Part shown: piece by piece, positions 36,304 to 45,547 of the stretch
How positions within the stretch are numbered: the stretch's first letter is position 1
Layout: each line of letters starts with the position of its first letter
From: CAIYTF01 sp963664845
Lineage (GTDB): Bacteria; Bacteroidota; Ignavibacteria; Ignavibacteriales; Ignavibacteriaceae
Assembly (NCBI GenBank): GCA_963664845.1
Contig: OY761615.1
Span: forward strand, 2,852,001-2,916,000
Reading direction: 5' to 3'
Length of the DNA stretch: 64,000 bases
The notes under the pieces: generated by a model
Told to the model about the DNA's origin: nothing
The model's input: only the letters and a program-made list of their open reading frames with translations
Database searches by the model: none
Made by a program: the position numbers and the translations under genes

Positions 36304-37005
36304 ATGGAATTCCCGTTATTGCAAATACCGGCATGTAAAAAATTCACAGGTTATAAACCCTGCTATTCCTATCAGACGTGTCTTGAAAAAGGCTGCCAGG
36401 ATGATACTCCGCAAAACCATATGGGAACAAAAATTCTCATTATTTCGCTGGACGCCCTGGGCAATGTTTTGGATAATACACCGATCCTTCATGCCATCAA
36501 GCGCAAATTCCCCGAAAGCACGATATTCTGGATCACCATGCCGGGAGCTGACAAGATTCTGCAAAACAACCCGCTTATTGACCGCGTCTTCGTTTGGAAT
36601 GATGAACACCGGATGATACTGAAGCAATACTTTTTCGATTACGTGATGAATGCCGATAAGTCCGATTATGCCTGCGCGTTCGCAAATGAGACCCACGCCA
36701 AACGGAAACTTGGGTTCATGCTCAATGAGGACGGCAAGATTGTTCCCGCCAATGAATCTGCAATGTACAGCTATGTATTGGGTAACAATGATCAAATGAA
36801 ATTCAGGGAGAACACCCGCAGCGGCGTGGATATCATTCACGAAGTGTTTGAACTTGAATATAAACGCGACCCCTATGTGTTTGAATTTTCGGCAGAAGAA
36901 AACTTGTTCATTGAAGCATATAAGCACGAAATAGAATACGACGCAACGAAAAAATATATTGGCTTCAACACAGGCTGCTCAACACTTTTTCAAATAAAAA
37001 AATGA
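36304..37005 (+). CDS. Glycosyltransferase family 9, N-terminal part (frame ends at a slippery A-run)
   Basis: The 233 residues begin with a Cys-containing stretch (CKKFTGYKPCYSYQTC) and then the GT9 fold (TKILIISLDALGNVLDNTPI, ESTIFWITMP). The frame runs to IGFNTGCSTLFQIKK and stops at TGA 37003-37005, exactly where the second Rossmann domain of GT9 begins (normally KK-W-T). The rest of the domain continues in the next frame from 37002. The break lies at A-AAA-AAA-TGA. It is either a one-base deletion (TGG to TGA), an assembly error, or true slippage. Confidence 0.75.
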   Translation: MEFPLLQIPACKKFTGYKPCYSYQTCLEKGCQDDTPQNHMGTKILIISLDALGNVLDNTPILHAIKRKFPESTIFWITMPGADKILQNNPLIDRVFVWNDEHRMILKQYFFDYVMNADKSDYACAFANETHAKRKLGFMLNEDGKIVPANESAMYSYVLGNNDQMKFRENTRSGVDIIHEVFELEYKRDPYVFEFSAEENLFIEAYKHEIEYDATKKYIGFNTGCSTLFQIKK

Positions 37006-37460
37006 CAATTGAGCAACACGTTAAAATTATTGAATCCCTTGCAGTGGAAGATGGACTCCTGTTTGTGCTGTTGGGTGGAAGAGAAGACACAGAACGCAAC
37101 GATGCCATTTATGATGCTCTCAGCGATGTCGCAAGGTCAAAGACAATCAAAACACCTACCACCATGGGAATACGGAAAGGCGCGTGTTATATGAATATTG
37201 TTGACGTTGTCATAACCGGTGACAGTTTCGGAATGCATCTTGCTATCGGTCTGAAAAAATATGTAATAGCATGGTTTGGGCTTTCATGCCACGCCGAAAT
37301 TGAACTATATGGCCGTGGCGAAAAACTTTATCAGCCTGATCTTGCATGCTCCCCCTGCTGGAAGAAAGCATGTCCATACAACCTTGAATGTATTTCAATG
37401 ATTGATTTGGAAAAAATTGCAGTGCTTGTCAGATCCCATGCAGCAACGGAAATAAGGTAA
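37002..37460 (+). CDS. Glycosyltransferase family 9, C-terminal part (in -1 frame)
   Basis: The frame from ATG 37002 gives 152 residues. It starts TIEQHVKIIESL, continues LFVLLGGREDTERN and contains the GT9 nucleotide-sugar motif in the form VDVVITGDSFGMHLAIGL. It ends with the Cys-rich CSPCWKKACPYNLECI common in this subgroup. By itself it lacks the first Rossmann domain. It overlaps the preceding frame by four bases (ATGA), so translational coupling could make both halves, but the content shows one gene split in two. Confidence 0.75.
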   Translation: MTIEQHVKIIESLAVEDGLLFVLLGGREDTERNDAIYDALSDVARSKTIKTPTTMGIRKGACYMNIVDVVITGDSFGMHLAIGLKKYVIAWFGLSCHAEIELYGRGEKLYQPDLACSPCWKKACPYNLECISMIDLEKIAVLVRSHAATEIR

Positions 37461-37470
37461 CAGATATATA

Positions 37471-38361
37471 ATGCCCCTTATTGGAGAAATTGCTTCCCTC
37501 ATAACCGCCATGCTCTGGTCAAGTTCTTCCATTGTGTTCACGGAGGCTTCACGTCGTATTGGCAGCCAGCAGATAAATGTTGACCGGCTGATTGTAGCTT
37601 CGATTTGCCTGTTCATCACTATTATGAGTGCGGGCTGGATACAGGTTGTTCCCGGAAGACAAATGTGGCTTCTTATTATCAGCGGTCTTATCGGGCTGAT
37701 CTTTGGCGATGGTTTTCTCTTCAAGGCGCTGCACATGATCGGGGCAAGGTATGGAATGCTGGTAATGTCACTTGTGCCGGCGATATCCGCGATACTGGCA
37801 TTTATCATTCTTGGGGAAACGCTCTCGTTTACCGTGATTCTTGGTATGGCGATCACGCTCACCGGTATTCTCTTTGTTGTATTGAAGGGAAGCGCGGATG
37901 GCAACTCCAAAGAAACAGTTACAAAACTGGGTTTGTTCTATGCCTTCCTCGGAGCCCTGGGGCAGGCAGCCGGACTTCTGTTTGCAAAGGCTGCATTCTC
38001 TCTTGGTGAAATTAATGGGTTTTATGCTGCATTTATCAGGGTGTTCACAACGGTGCTGCTCTTTCTTCCCGCGATGATCATGCTGAAGAGATATCGCAAT
38101 CCGTTTAAGTTGTATCAGGATGACCGGAGGTCACTTCTTTTGACAATTGCCGGTGGTATGCTTGGTCCTTACATCGGAATTACCTTTAGCCTGATCGCCG
38201 TGAAAAACACCAGTGTCGGAATTGCTTCAACACTTATGGCTACCGTTCCGGTGCTGATGCTTCCGTTGTTACGCGTTGTGTACAAGGAAAAAATTACTCT
38301 CCGTGCTCTTGTTGGTGCACTTCTCGCCGTGAGCGGAGTGGCAATTCTCTTTCTCCGTTAA
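37471..38361 (+). CDS. EamA-family (DMT) transporter
   Basis: The 296-residue integral membrane protein shows two EamA repeats of about five helices each (ITAMLWSSSSIVFTEA in the first; FYAFLGALGQAAGLLFAKA in the second). A closing helix follows (GALLAVSGVAILF). EamA/DMT proteins export metabolites or sugars; here the setting, between GT9 genes and a pseudouridine synthase gene, hints at export of an envelope precursor, but this is inference. Spacing to the upstream frame is 10 bases. Confidence 0.88.
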   Translation: MPLIGEIASLITAMLWSSSSIVFTEASRRIGSQQINVDRLIVASICLFITIMSAGWIQVVPGRQMWLLIISGLIGLIFGDGFLFKALHMIGARYGMLVMSLVPAISAILAFIILGETLSFTVILGMAITLTGILFVVLKGSADGNSKETVTKLGLFYAFLGALGQAAGLLFAKAAFSLGEINGFYAAFIRVFTTVLLFLPAMIMLKRYRNPFKLYQDDRRSLLLTIAGGMLGPYIGITFSLIAVKNTSVGIASTLMATVPVLMLPLLRVVYKEKITLRALVGALLAVSGVAILFLR

Positions 38362-38402
38362 TTCGGTTCGATTTTTATTTACTAATTTAGACAGGTACCC
38401 TC

Positions 38403-39053
38403 ATGCGCACTTATATGATAACCAAAACGTATAAGGAAGTGAAACCTCCCTCGAAGGCCCAGCATGGAAAGCAGCTTTATTACATTGCTTTTCACAAACC
38501 ATACGGTGTTCTCTGTCAGTTTACCGACGAGAAGGGAAGAACAACTCTTAAGGATTTTATCAAGGTGCAGAAAGATGTTTACCCTGTCGGAAGATTGGAT
38601 ACTGACAGCGAAGGATTGCTGCTTTTAACCAATGACAGCAGTTTGAACAACCGTCTGCTTGATCCGAAGTTTGGGCATGAACGGGTCTATCTTGCTTTTG
38701 TTGAAGGAATACCCGGACAGGAGGAGCTTGCCAAATTCAGAACCGGCATCGATATTCAGGGATACACAACACAACCCGCCAAAATTGAAATTGCTACCGA
38801 ACCCTCCTGGCTTTCTGAGCGGCTGCCGCCACCTAGGGTCTATGAAACCAAACTATACAGTTGGGTGAAAATTGTTCTCACGGAAGGGAAAAATCGCCAG
38901 GTAAGAAAAATGGCAGCAGCAATTGGGCATCCGGTATTGCGGCTCATCCGTGTAAGGATAATGAATATTAAATTAAACACACTCCCACAGGGCGAGATGC
39001 GGGACCTGACAAAAGAAGAAGTGGCTGTGTTGAAAAAAAGTTTGATGAAGTGA
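38403..39053 (+). CDS. rluE: RluE-like 23S rRNA pseudouridine synthase
   Basis: The 216-residue protein has the RluE/RsuA family core: HKPYGVLCQFTDEKGRTTL, the catalytic Asp66 in GRLDTDSEGLLLLTND, and a late EGKNRQVRKMAAAIGHP-VLRLIR. It resembles RluE of E. coli, including the PAKIE...PSWL insertion and absence of an N-terminal S4 domain. RluE makes pseudouridine at U2457 in 23S rRNA. It is the last gene of the GT9-EamA run, 41 bases after the transporter. Confidence 0.88.
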   Translation: MRTYMITKTYKEVKPPSKAQHGKQLYYIAFHKPYGVLCQFTDEKGRTTLKDFIKVQKDVYPVGRLDTDSEGLLLLTNDSSLNNRLLDPKFGHERVYLAFVEGIPGQEELAKFRTGIDIQGYTTQPAKIEIATEPSWLSERLPPPRVYETKLYSWVKIVLTEGKNRQVRKMAAAIGHPVLRLIRVRIMNIKLNTLPQGEMRDLTKEEVAVLKKSLMK

Positions 39054-39762
39054 ATGATATTTTAGTTTCTGTCCTCATCACTGCGGTGGCTGTCGCATAA
39101 TGCATTCAGCGCAGAATTCCGCCTACAAGTCTCCGTATACACGTTAACTTGCCCCAAACCCGTCAGGGTTTGCAGGTCGGTTGCTTCATGTATTTATGTG
39201 ACCCTTTGCTGAATGCTGTTGCTGCCAATGTAAAGTTTGACGGGATTTCGAAAAGCAGCAGTAACAGCCATGTTAATCGCATTGCAAATGCGCTATGCCC
39301 CAAACCCGTCAGGGTTTGCACATGGGTAGCATCGATTGGAGACAATGACCCTCCAACCCCGTTCAGGGGTTGAATATGCGGTATATACTTAACAACATTC
39401 GGCTAATGAAATGATCAGAATAACATTTATTATTCTTTAAATAGAGTTCCGTTAGGCTGTGTCCCGTCTCGCGGGCGTGCGCCCGCGGTTATTCATGCTT
39501 AATGCCGTTGGCACATCAGAAATGAAAGTCAAATATTTTGTTTCGTTAAGTTGACACCTATGCGTGTGCGAAGCAATCACTCTAATTTCGTCGGGAAACG
39601 AATCCTAAGCACTATATGTTCCACACTGAATTATTATGCGACACCCACCTGCTGTAATTTAGAAGCTCTTAATCACACAGAGGTCTATGGCGATAATGAG
39701 CATGTTCCAAAGAGCAAGCCTTTTAAGGTTTGTCAAATTCAGTGTAATGCCAATCTCTACTG
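39054..39762. repeat. Intergenic array of short hairpin repeats
   Basis: A 24-bp sequence (GCCCCAAACCCGTCAGGGTT + TGCA) occurs at 39151-39174 and again at 39297-39320, each with an AAACCC/GGGTTT hairpin and a GTCA loop. A third, related hairpin, CAACCCC-GTTCA-GGGGTTG, is at 39354-39372. They are typical of small dispersed palindromes in this group. No gene is seen in the rest. Confidence 0.7.
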
Positions 39763-40605
39763 CTAACCCATCGCTGCTTTAAGCTCTTTCAAATATTCCA
39801 ATTCAACCCGGATGACTTCTTTAATATCCTGATCGAGGAATATTTGTGCAACCTTCGTAAAAGTGGAGGGGATATCCGTGACGTAGAATTCAATGCGACC
39901 TAACGAGTTGGAATTGGTTTCCAATCCTATGCGGTTAAGCTCCGCCCGGACAACATCTGCTGCGGCTATTCCCGAATCAATAAGCGTTATTTCTTTTCCC
40001 ATGGTCTGCTGAATCACGTTTAAAATTACCGGGTAATGCGTGCATCCCAGAATTAACGTGTCGAGGTTCTGCTCTATCAATTCCTGCAGATATTCCTGAG
40101 CCACAAGCTTTGTTACGTTATGATCTGTCCACCCTTCTTCTACCAATGGAACAAACAAGGGGCAGGCCTTTTCGATGACAAATGCATCGGGCAAAATAGT
40201 GAGCAAGTTGGAAGAATATGCTTTATTGTTGACCGTGGCGCGCGTGCCTATTACACCAATACGCTTTCCTTTGGTCAGTCGGGCGGCATAGGCCACACCA
40301 GGCTCAATCATGCCAATGATGGGAACACTAAACTGCTTTCTCAGTTCGGGAATGGCAACCGATGAAACAGTGTTGCAGGCCACAACAATGGCTTTAACGT
40401 TCTTATGCATCAAAAAGCTTGCGGCCTCAAGCCCATATTCAATAACGGTTTCGTTTGATTTCGGTCCATAGGGCACGCGGGCGGTATCGCCAAAATAAAC
40501 AATGCTTTCATGCGGCAGGGTTGCTGCCAGCCGCTTTACCACAGTTAATCCGCCGATCCCGGAATCAAACACTCCGATCGGTTTTTCTTTCTCCATAAAA
40601 TTCAT
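39763..40605 (-). CDS. murI: Glutamate racemase
   Basis: The 280-residue enzyme has the two catalytic cysteines, Cys77 in VVACNTVSS and Cys188 in LILGCTHYP, and the start IGVFDSGIGGLTV. It interconverts L- and D-glutamate for peptidoglycan. The fourth codon is also ATG and could be the real start. It begins five bases after glnD and is the last gene of the queF-glnD-murI run. Confidence 0.95.
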   Translation of the reverse strand: MNFMEKEKPIGVFDSGIGGLTVVKRLAATLPHESIVYFGDTARVPYGPKSNETVIEYGLEAASFLMHKNVKAIVVACNTVSSVAIPELRKQFSVPIIGMIEPGVAYAARLTKGKRIGVIGTRATVNNKAYSSNLLTILPDAFVIEKACPLFVPLVEEGWTDHNVTKLVAQEYLQELIEQNLDTLILGCTHYPVILNVIQQTMGKEITLIDSGIAAADVVRAELNRIGLETNSNSLGRIEFYVTDIPSTFTKVAQIFLDQDIKEVIRVELEYLKELKAAMG

Positions 40606-40610
40606 TTTTT

Positions 40611-43142
40611 CTAAACCAGATTCTCTATTAGTTCCTGTAATTCTTTTTCTATCAAACCATAATAATTGGTTGAAACTTTTTTCTTGTATCGGTCCAGTGT
40701 ATAAAACACGTCACTTATTTCGTTATCGCTTGTGTTGATTTTTGCGAAATAGATCTTTAATCCCAGGTCGCTGAGTTTCTTTGCCACGTGATACAGCAGG
40801 CCCATACGGTCCGGGGCGAACACTTCTATAACGGTGAATTTATCATCCTCTTCAAAGCGTATACGGACTCTGTCTTTTCTTCTGAAGAAGCGGTTTTCAA
40901 TGGACATCCATCTTGTTCGGGCTTTGTTCAACTCAGCACCCACGTGCAGCACACCGGTAATTGCCTGGCTCAGGCCCTGTTCAATTTGGTTGTGAAACTC
41001 CCCGCTCTCAATATCGCGCTTTTTCCAGTCCGATATGGTGAACGTGAGAATGGCAATGCCGTCCTGCCGGGTGAATATCATTGCGTTCAGAATATTTAAC
41101 TCGTTAATTGCAAACACACCGCAAATCTTGCTCAGAAGATAGGCGTTATCGTTTGCAATAACGGTTATCTTCATCTGGTCAGTCTCGTGAGCCCACAGCA
41201 CTGAGAGCGGCTTTCCTTGTGCAATTTCTCTCATATGCTCGCCTATTTCCACCTCAGTATAGCGGGAAAAATAGTCAGGATCCTTTATTGCATGCAAATG
41301 TGCAAGGTGTTCCGATTGCAGTGCGGCAGGCTGGTTCCCTTCCGGTAACTCAATCTCGTTTTCCAGAGCGATGTATTCTTCCAGTTTCTTTTGCGTCTGC
41401 AGAAAAAGCTGAATGAGCAGTTCCTGTTTCCAACTGGTCCAATAAACAGGATTCACCGCTGATAAGTCCGCGTAGGTCAGAAGGAACAGGTTTTGCAGAC
41501 TTTCGAGGGATGTGAAGTTTGCCGCAAAAGCTTGTACTGAGGCCGAATCGATGTACTCCCGTTGAAACGAGTTCTCGCGCATTAAAAGGTGATTCTGAAT
41601 AAGGAATGTCACCATGTGGATAGTGTCCTCTTCATAGCCAAAACGCTCTAGCGCCCCGGCTGCAATTTCTCCGCTGAGTAACGGATGCCCGGCCAGTTCG
41701 GCTGGTTTGGCAATGTCGTGGAAAAGCAGAGCAAGCCGGCAGCATAACCTGCCCGGGAGTAATTGAAAAACTTTACCGAAAATATCGCGTGATGCCTCCA
41801 ATTCCTCGAAGTGAACTATTGCTTTAATCGTATGTTCATCGGCGCAGTAATAATGCATGGCTCCCCGCTCTGTGAAACCCTGAAGCTCCTCAAACTGGGG
41901 TGCTATCATGGGTAAAAGATTAAGTTCATTGAGGGATTGTATGGCGGTAGCGATGGATTTAGGGTGAGAGATAATTTTCTTAAAGTTAGCTATGGTTTCC
42001 CCGGAAAAGCCACTGTCATCAGTGGTGATCTCAAGGATCTTTTCACGACACGATTGTGAAAGTGTTACTTCGTATTCAGCCTGGTAGAAACAAGCCTTGA
42101 GTGCGTCTGCCAGGGTTAGTTCTGCCCCGGCATTACAAAATACTAAACCACCCTTGAGGTAAAATTGGTCATCGAGTGGAATTCTGAGTGTGGGGGGAAG
42201 CTGAAGAGTGAGAAGTTCGATTCGCCATTTTTTTACGGCGTACATTGCGCTGTTGATCAGGGTGGCGGCAGCAAAATAATCGCGCATATAAACACGGAAT
42301 GCATTGGAGCCCTTGATACCAAGCCGCATGGCAATATATTCCTGGTCTGCCGATTCCAGGCGGTCTGCTTTTGCCAGATGCCTTCTGAACAAAGAATAGC
42401 GGGCATAGAGTATCTCGGCGTGGGCTTTCGGAATGGCAGCAATGAGCCGTTCGGGCAGCAAGGCAAACTTCCGCAAGAACGTCATAGCCGCCTGAACGTA
42501 ATCCAGCCCCGTTGTTTCAGTTTCTTCAAGAAGCAATAATCCTATCCAGAAGATAGTTTGCAGATCGGCCAAACCACCGGCTGAGAGTTTCACGTTGGGC
42601 TCAATCATTTTGGGCGAGGAACCATATTTTTTGAAGCGTAGCGTGTGCTCATCCAAAATTGCTTCAATAATTCCCTCAACTCCCCTTTTCTCTGCGTCCT
42701 CGCGGCATTTCTTTTTCAACGATTTCAGAAGCGATTCATCGCCATAAATCAGTTCCGCCTGAAGCAGTTTGGTGAGTATTTTCAAATCCGCGGTGCAGTT
42801 TTTTGCCGGTGTGATGAGTATATGGTTAAGTGCAAGCCCTTCATCTTTAAGCGCCGATTCAATCTTGGTTATTTTTGATCTGGCATCGGCAAAATTATCC
42901 CGCGTATCGGCTGCATAGATGAGATCGATTGAAGTGAAAGGAATATGTTCACCCCTTGCAAGCGCTGCAGTGGCAAAAACCGATATCGGAAGCGCCTGTT
43001 TCTCGGCAAGTTCCCTTATGAACGAAATGATCAGATTGGAATATTGCCGTAATTCCCGGAATACTTCATCTTTTTGTCCCACCCGCTTTCGGAACGGTGC
43101 CAAAAGATCGCGCTGTATTTGGGATTGTCCTGACTCTGGCAT
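40611..43142 (-). CDS. glnD: GlnD-like protein with degenerate nucleotidyltransferase site
   Basis: The 843-residue protein has the GlnD order: nucleotidyltransferase domain (about 40-160), linker, HD domain (LLFHDIAKP-AELAGHP), and two ACT domains near the end (ITVIANDNAYLLSKI and TVIEVFAPDRMGLLYHVA). GlnD adds or removes UMP on PII proteins in nitrogen control. In the NTase site the usual GGYGRGELxPxSDxD reads AALARGEHIPFTSID: the Gly pair is gone and the first catalytic Asp is Ser71, with only Asp73 left. The HD removal site looks kept. Either the protein only deuridylylates, or it is a regulator with a lost transferase. It is in an operon with queF and murI. Confidence 0.85.
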   Translation of the reverse strand: MPESGQSQIQRDLLAPFRKRVGQKDEVFRELRQYSNLIISFIRELAEKQALPISVFATAALARGEHIPFTSIDLIYAADTRDNFADARSKITKIESALKDEGLALNHILITPAKNCTADLKILTKLLQAELIYGDESLLKSLKKKCREDAEKRGVEGIIEAILDEHTLRFKKYGSSPKMIEPNVKLSAGGLADLQTIFWIGLLLLEETETTGLDYVQAAMTFLRKFALLPERLIAAIPKAHAEILYARYSLFRRHLAKADRLESADQEYIAMRLGIKGSNAFRVYMRDYFAAATLINSAMYAVKKWRIELLTLQLPPTLRIPLDDQFYLKGGLVFCNAGAELTLADALKACFYQAEYEVTLSQSCREKILEITTDDSGFSGETIANFKKIISHPKSIATAIQSLNELNLLPMIAPQFEELQGFTERGAMHYYCADEHTIKAIVHFEELEASRDIFGKVFQLLPGRLCCRLALLFHDIAKPAELAGHPLLSGEIAAGALERFGYEEDTIHMVTFLIQNHLLMRENSFQREYIDSASVQAFAANFTSLESLQNLFLLTYADLSAVNPVYWTSWKQELLIQLFLQTQKKLEEYIALENEIELPEGNQPAALQSEHLAHLHAIKDPDYFSRYTEVEIGEHMREIAQGKPLSVLWAHETDQMKITVIANDNAYLLSKICGVFAINELNILNAMIFTRQDGIAILTFTISDWKKRDIESGEFHNQIEQGLSQAITGVLHVGAELNKARTRWMSIENRFFRRKDRVRIRFEEDDKFTVIEVFAPDRMGLLYHVAKKLSDLGLKIYFAKINTSDNEISDVFYTLDRYKKKVSTNYYGLIEKELQELIENLV

Positions 43143-43153
43143 AGGTAAACTGC

Positions 43154-43528
43154 TTATTCGTCTTCTTCAAGAAGGTCTGGACTGATATATTCTGCTTCAA
43201 TAACAGATGAAATGCCTCCGCGAACGGCGAAATCGGCTGTAATTTTCATATACCGGGGAGCGCAACATTCCACCAGATCATCAAGAATTTTATTGGTGAC
43301 TGCTTCATAGTAAATGCCGTCGTTTCTGAAAGACTGGTAGTAAAGCTTTAGTGATTTCAGCTCAATGCAGGTTTGGTCGGGAATATATTCCAATATGATT
43401 GAAGCGAAATCCGGCTGCCCGGTTTTGGGGCAAACGGATGTGAATTCCGGATTTGAATGGGTAATACGATAGTCCCTGTCTGGGTATGCATTTGGAAATG
43501 TTTCCAATAACTCCAATTTATCACTCAT
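43154..43528 (-). CDS. queF: NADPH-dependent 7-cyano-7-deazaguanine reductase
   Basis: The 124-residue protein is of the short, type I form. The catalytic Cys33 in TSVCPKTGQPDFASI and Asp40 (seven residues on) are in place, with the substrate motif ELKSLKLYYQSFRNDG. It reduces preQ0 to preQ1 in queuosine synthesis. No preQ1 riboswitch is obvious upstream. It heads the leftward run with glnD and murI (11- and 5-base gaps). Confidence 0.95.
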   Translation of the reverse strand: MSDKLELLETFPNAYPDRDYRITHSNPEFTSVCPKTGQPDFASIILEYIPDQTCIELKSLKLYYQSFRNDGIYYEAVTNKILDDLVECCAPRYMKITADFAVRGGISSVIEAEYISPDLLEEDE

Positions 43529-43812
43529 GTTACGGTGTCCTTTTAATAGCTAAATTTTTATAAATATAACAGTAAGATAGTCTAAAACCAAGGAAATGAC
43601 AATTGCCGACTGACGGGAGTGATGGCATCCCCTGTGATTTTCATGGGAAAGGGTCAAGGTGACGCGACCGGTCATGCACACTGTATGACTGCTTATCACA
43701 ACGAAATCATATATAGCCGGACAACTATTATTTATCACCAAAATTTCACCATCATTTCTATTCCGTTTTCTATTATTATATTGCTCATTCAATTAACAAC
43801 AATACTGTAGTT

Positions 43813-44628
43813 TTGCTTATCCGTACCTCTGTTATTATTTCGTTTTACCAAAAACTGGATTATCTGAAGCTGCTGCTTGCCGGCTTCTCCGTTCAGACCG
43901 TGGGCGACTTTGAGATCATTATTGCTGATGACGGCAGCTCCCCTAGCGTGGTGGATGAAATTCGCGATTTGACCAAAAGCTATCCCTTTCCTCTCACGCA
44001 TGTGTGGCATGAGGACCGGGGATTCAGGAAAAACAGGATACTCAATAGAGCAATTGTGGCAGCACAGGGTGAATACATCATTTTTGTTGACGGAGATTGT
44101 ATCCCTCACCCCAGATTTGTTGAAGAGCATGTTAAAAATGCTGCACCCAACATTGTATTAACCGGCAGGCGGGTTAACATGTCGCAAAAAATGACAGACG
44201 TATTGACTCCTGAAAACATAAAAGCCGGATACCTGCAAAAGCAATTCTGGCGTCTCCTGATGGATGGACTAACCGGATCATCAACATATGTCGAAAAAGG
44301 AGTGTATATCCGGAACCAACGGTTGGCCGGTATATTCAATCGGAAAAAACGCGGACTTATTGGCTGCAATTTTTCTCTTCATAAAAGCGCATTGTTGGAG
44401 GTTAACGGTTTTGATGAACGTTACGAAGCCCCCTCAATTGGAGAAGACAGCGACATTCAGTTCCGGCTTGAACTGGCAGGAAAAAAAATATGTTCTGTAA
44501 ATCTTCAGGCGGTGCAATATCACCTCTACCATAAGCTCCAGGACAGGGCACAGGTTAATTTGGACCTTTTTGAAACGGTGAAACAGGAAAAACGGGCTTT
44601 TACGCCGTTTGGAATTATACGGAAATAG
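43813..44628 (+). CDS. Glycosyltransferase family 2
   Basis: The 271-residue protein has the GT2 start SVIISFYQKLDYLKLLL, the nucleotide-binding IIIADDGSS and the DXD-like FVDGDCIP. An acceptor-side GFDERYEAPSIGEDSD follows. GT2 enzymes build polysaccharides from nucleotide sugars. The start chosen is TTG 43813; no good ribosome site was seen and the true start could be slightly different. It lies 185 bases downstream of a divergent intergenic region from queF, and 110 bases before the sigma factor gene. Confidence 0.85.
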   Translation: MLIRTSVIISFYQKLDYLKLLLAGFSVQTVGDFEIIIADDGSSPSVVDEIRDLTKSYPFPLTHVWHEDRGFRKNRILNRAIVAAQGEYIIFVDGDCIPHPRFVEEHVKNAAPNIVLTGRRVNMSQKMTDVLTPENIKAGYLQKQFWRLLMDGLTGSSTYVEKGVYIRNQRLAGIFNRKKRGLIGCNFSLHKSALLEVNGFDERYEAPSIGEDSDIQFRLELAGKKICSVNLQAVQYHLYHKLQDRAQVNLDLFETVKQEKRAFTPFGIIRK

Positions 44629-44738
44629 ATGGGCAGGGTAACTACCGATGGAATCAATACCGGGAATGGATATCTTTCCTCCGGGAACCAAACCCCTTGC
44701 CGGTTTGAATCTTTTTTACATTTAAATCATCTTACTAC

Positions 44739-45296
44739 ATGACAGAACAGGAACTTATTTCTCTGGCAAAACAAGGCGACAGGAATGCTCTATCACGGTT
44801 GGTAAAACAATACGAGCAGACAGTCTATAGCTTTGCATTTAAAATATGCCGGAACCGCGAAAAAGCGGAAAACATCATGCAGGAAACGTTTCTGAGCATG
44901 ATAAAAGGACTGCCCAATTTTGACGGCAACTCGAAATTATCCACGTGGCTCTATAGGATAGTGACCAATCACTGTCTGATGGAGGCCCGCAAAAGCAACA
45001 AGTATCAGTTTGTTGAAATTGAAACGGAAGACAGCCTTTTTGATGAAAAGTATTTATCCGATACCCGGTCGCTGCCCACCGCGGATTATGAAAAGAATGA
45101 GCTCAGGCAGCTTTTAGACGATGCCATAGCGAAGTTGGAACCCAAATATCGATTGGTGTTTTTGCTCCGCGATGTTGAACAACAGAGCGCGGAAGAAACC
45201 GCGGTTATTACCGGTCTTTCCGTTGCGGCAGTAAAATCCAGACTGCACCGGGCAAGAGCATTTTTAAGAAATGAATTAGTAAAGGCAATGAATTGA
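44739..45296 (+). CDS. ECF-family RNA polymerase sigma factor
   Basis: The 185-residue protein has sigma region 2 (RNREKAENIMQETFL, then STWLYRIVTNHCL) and region 4 (YRLVFLLRDVEQQSAEE, VAAVKSRLHRARAFLR), joined by a short linker. It directs RNA polymerase to stress- or envelope-type promoters. It overlaps the next gene (TGATG), a zinc-finger anti-sigma factor, which is its likely inhibitor. The stimulus is not readable. Confidence 0.92.
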   Translation: MTEQELISLAKQGDRNALSRLVKQYEQTVYSFAFKICRNREKAENIMQETFLSMIKGLPNFDGNSKLSTWLYRIVTNHCLMEARKSNKYQFVEIETEDSLFDEKYLSDTRSLPTADYEKNELRQLLDDAIAKLEPKYRLVFLLRDVEQQSAEETAVITGLSVAAVKSRLHRARAFLRNELVKAMN

Positions 45297-45547
45297 TGAA
45301 CGGAACTAATGACGTCAGCTGTCACGAGGTGATGCATCATATCTGTGACAATCTGGGTGAAGACTTGCAGTCCGAACGCTGCAGGGCTATTAAGCAGCAT
45401 CTGGAAACGTGCACCTGTTGCCAGAACTATTTTTCGTCTGTTGAAACCACGATCGAGTTTTATCGGAACTATACCACTGAGCTCCCGGAAGCTGCACACA
45501 AGCGCCTGCTGGACTGCCTCGACTTGCCCGATTGCGGGTGCGAATAG
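45296..45547 (+). CDS. Zinc-finger anti-sigma factor
   Basis: The 83-residue protein starts at ATG 45296 (TTG 45293 is an alternative) and overlaps the sigma gene's stop codon. It carries the H-x3-C-x2-C zinc motif KQHLETCTCCQNYF, preceded by an N-terminal Cys-His (CHEVMHHICD), as in ZAS-type anti-sigma proteins. It has no membrane segment, so it likely senses cytoplasmic redox or metal state and releases the ECF sigma factor. A Cys pair near the end (LPDCGCE) may add redox sensing. Confidence 0.8.
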   Translation: MNGTNDVSCHEVMHHICDNLGEDLQSERCRAIKQHLETCTCCQNYFSSVETTIEFYRNYTTELPEAAHKRLLDCLDLPDCGCE

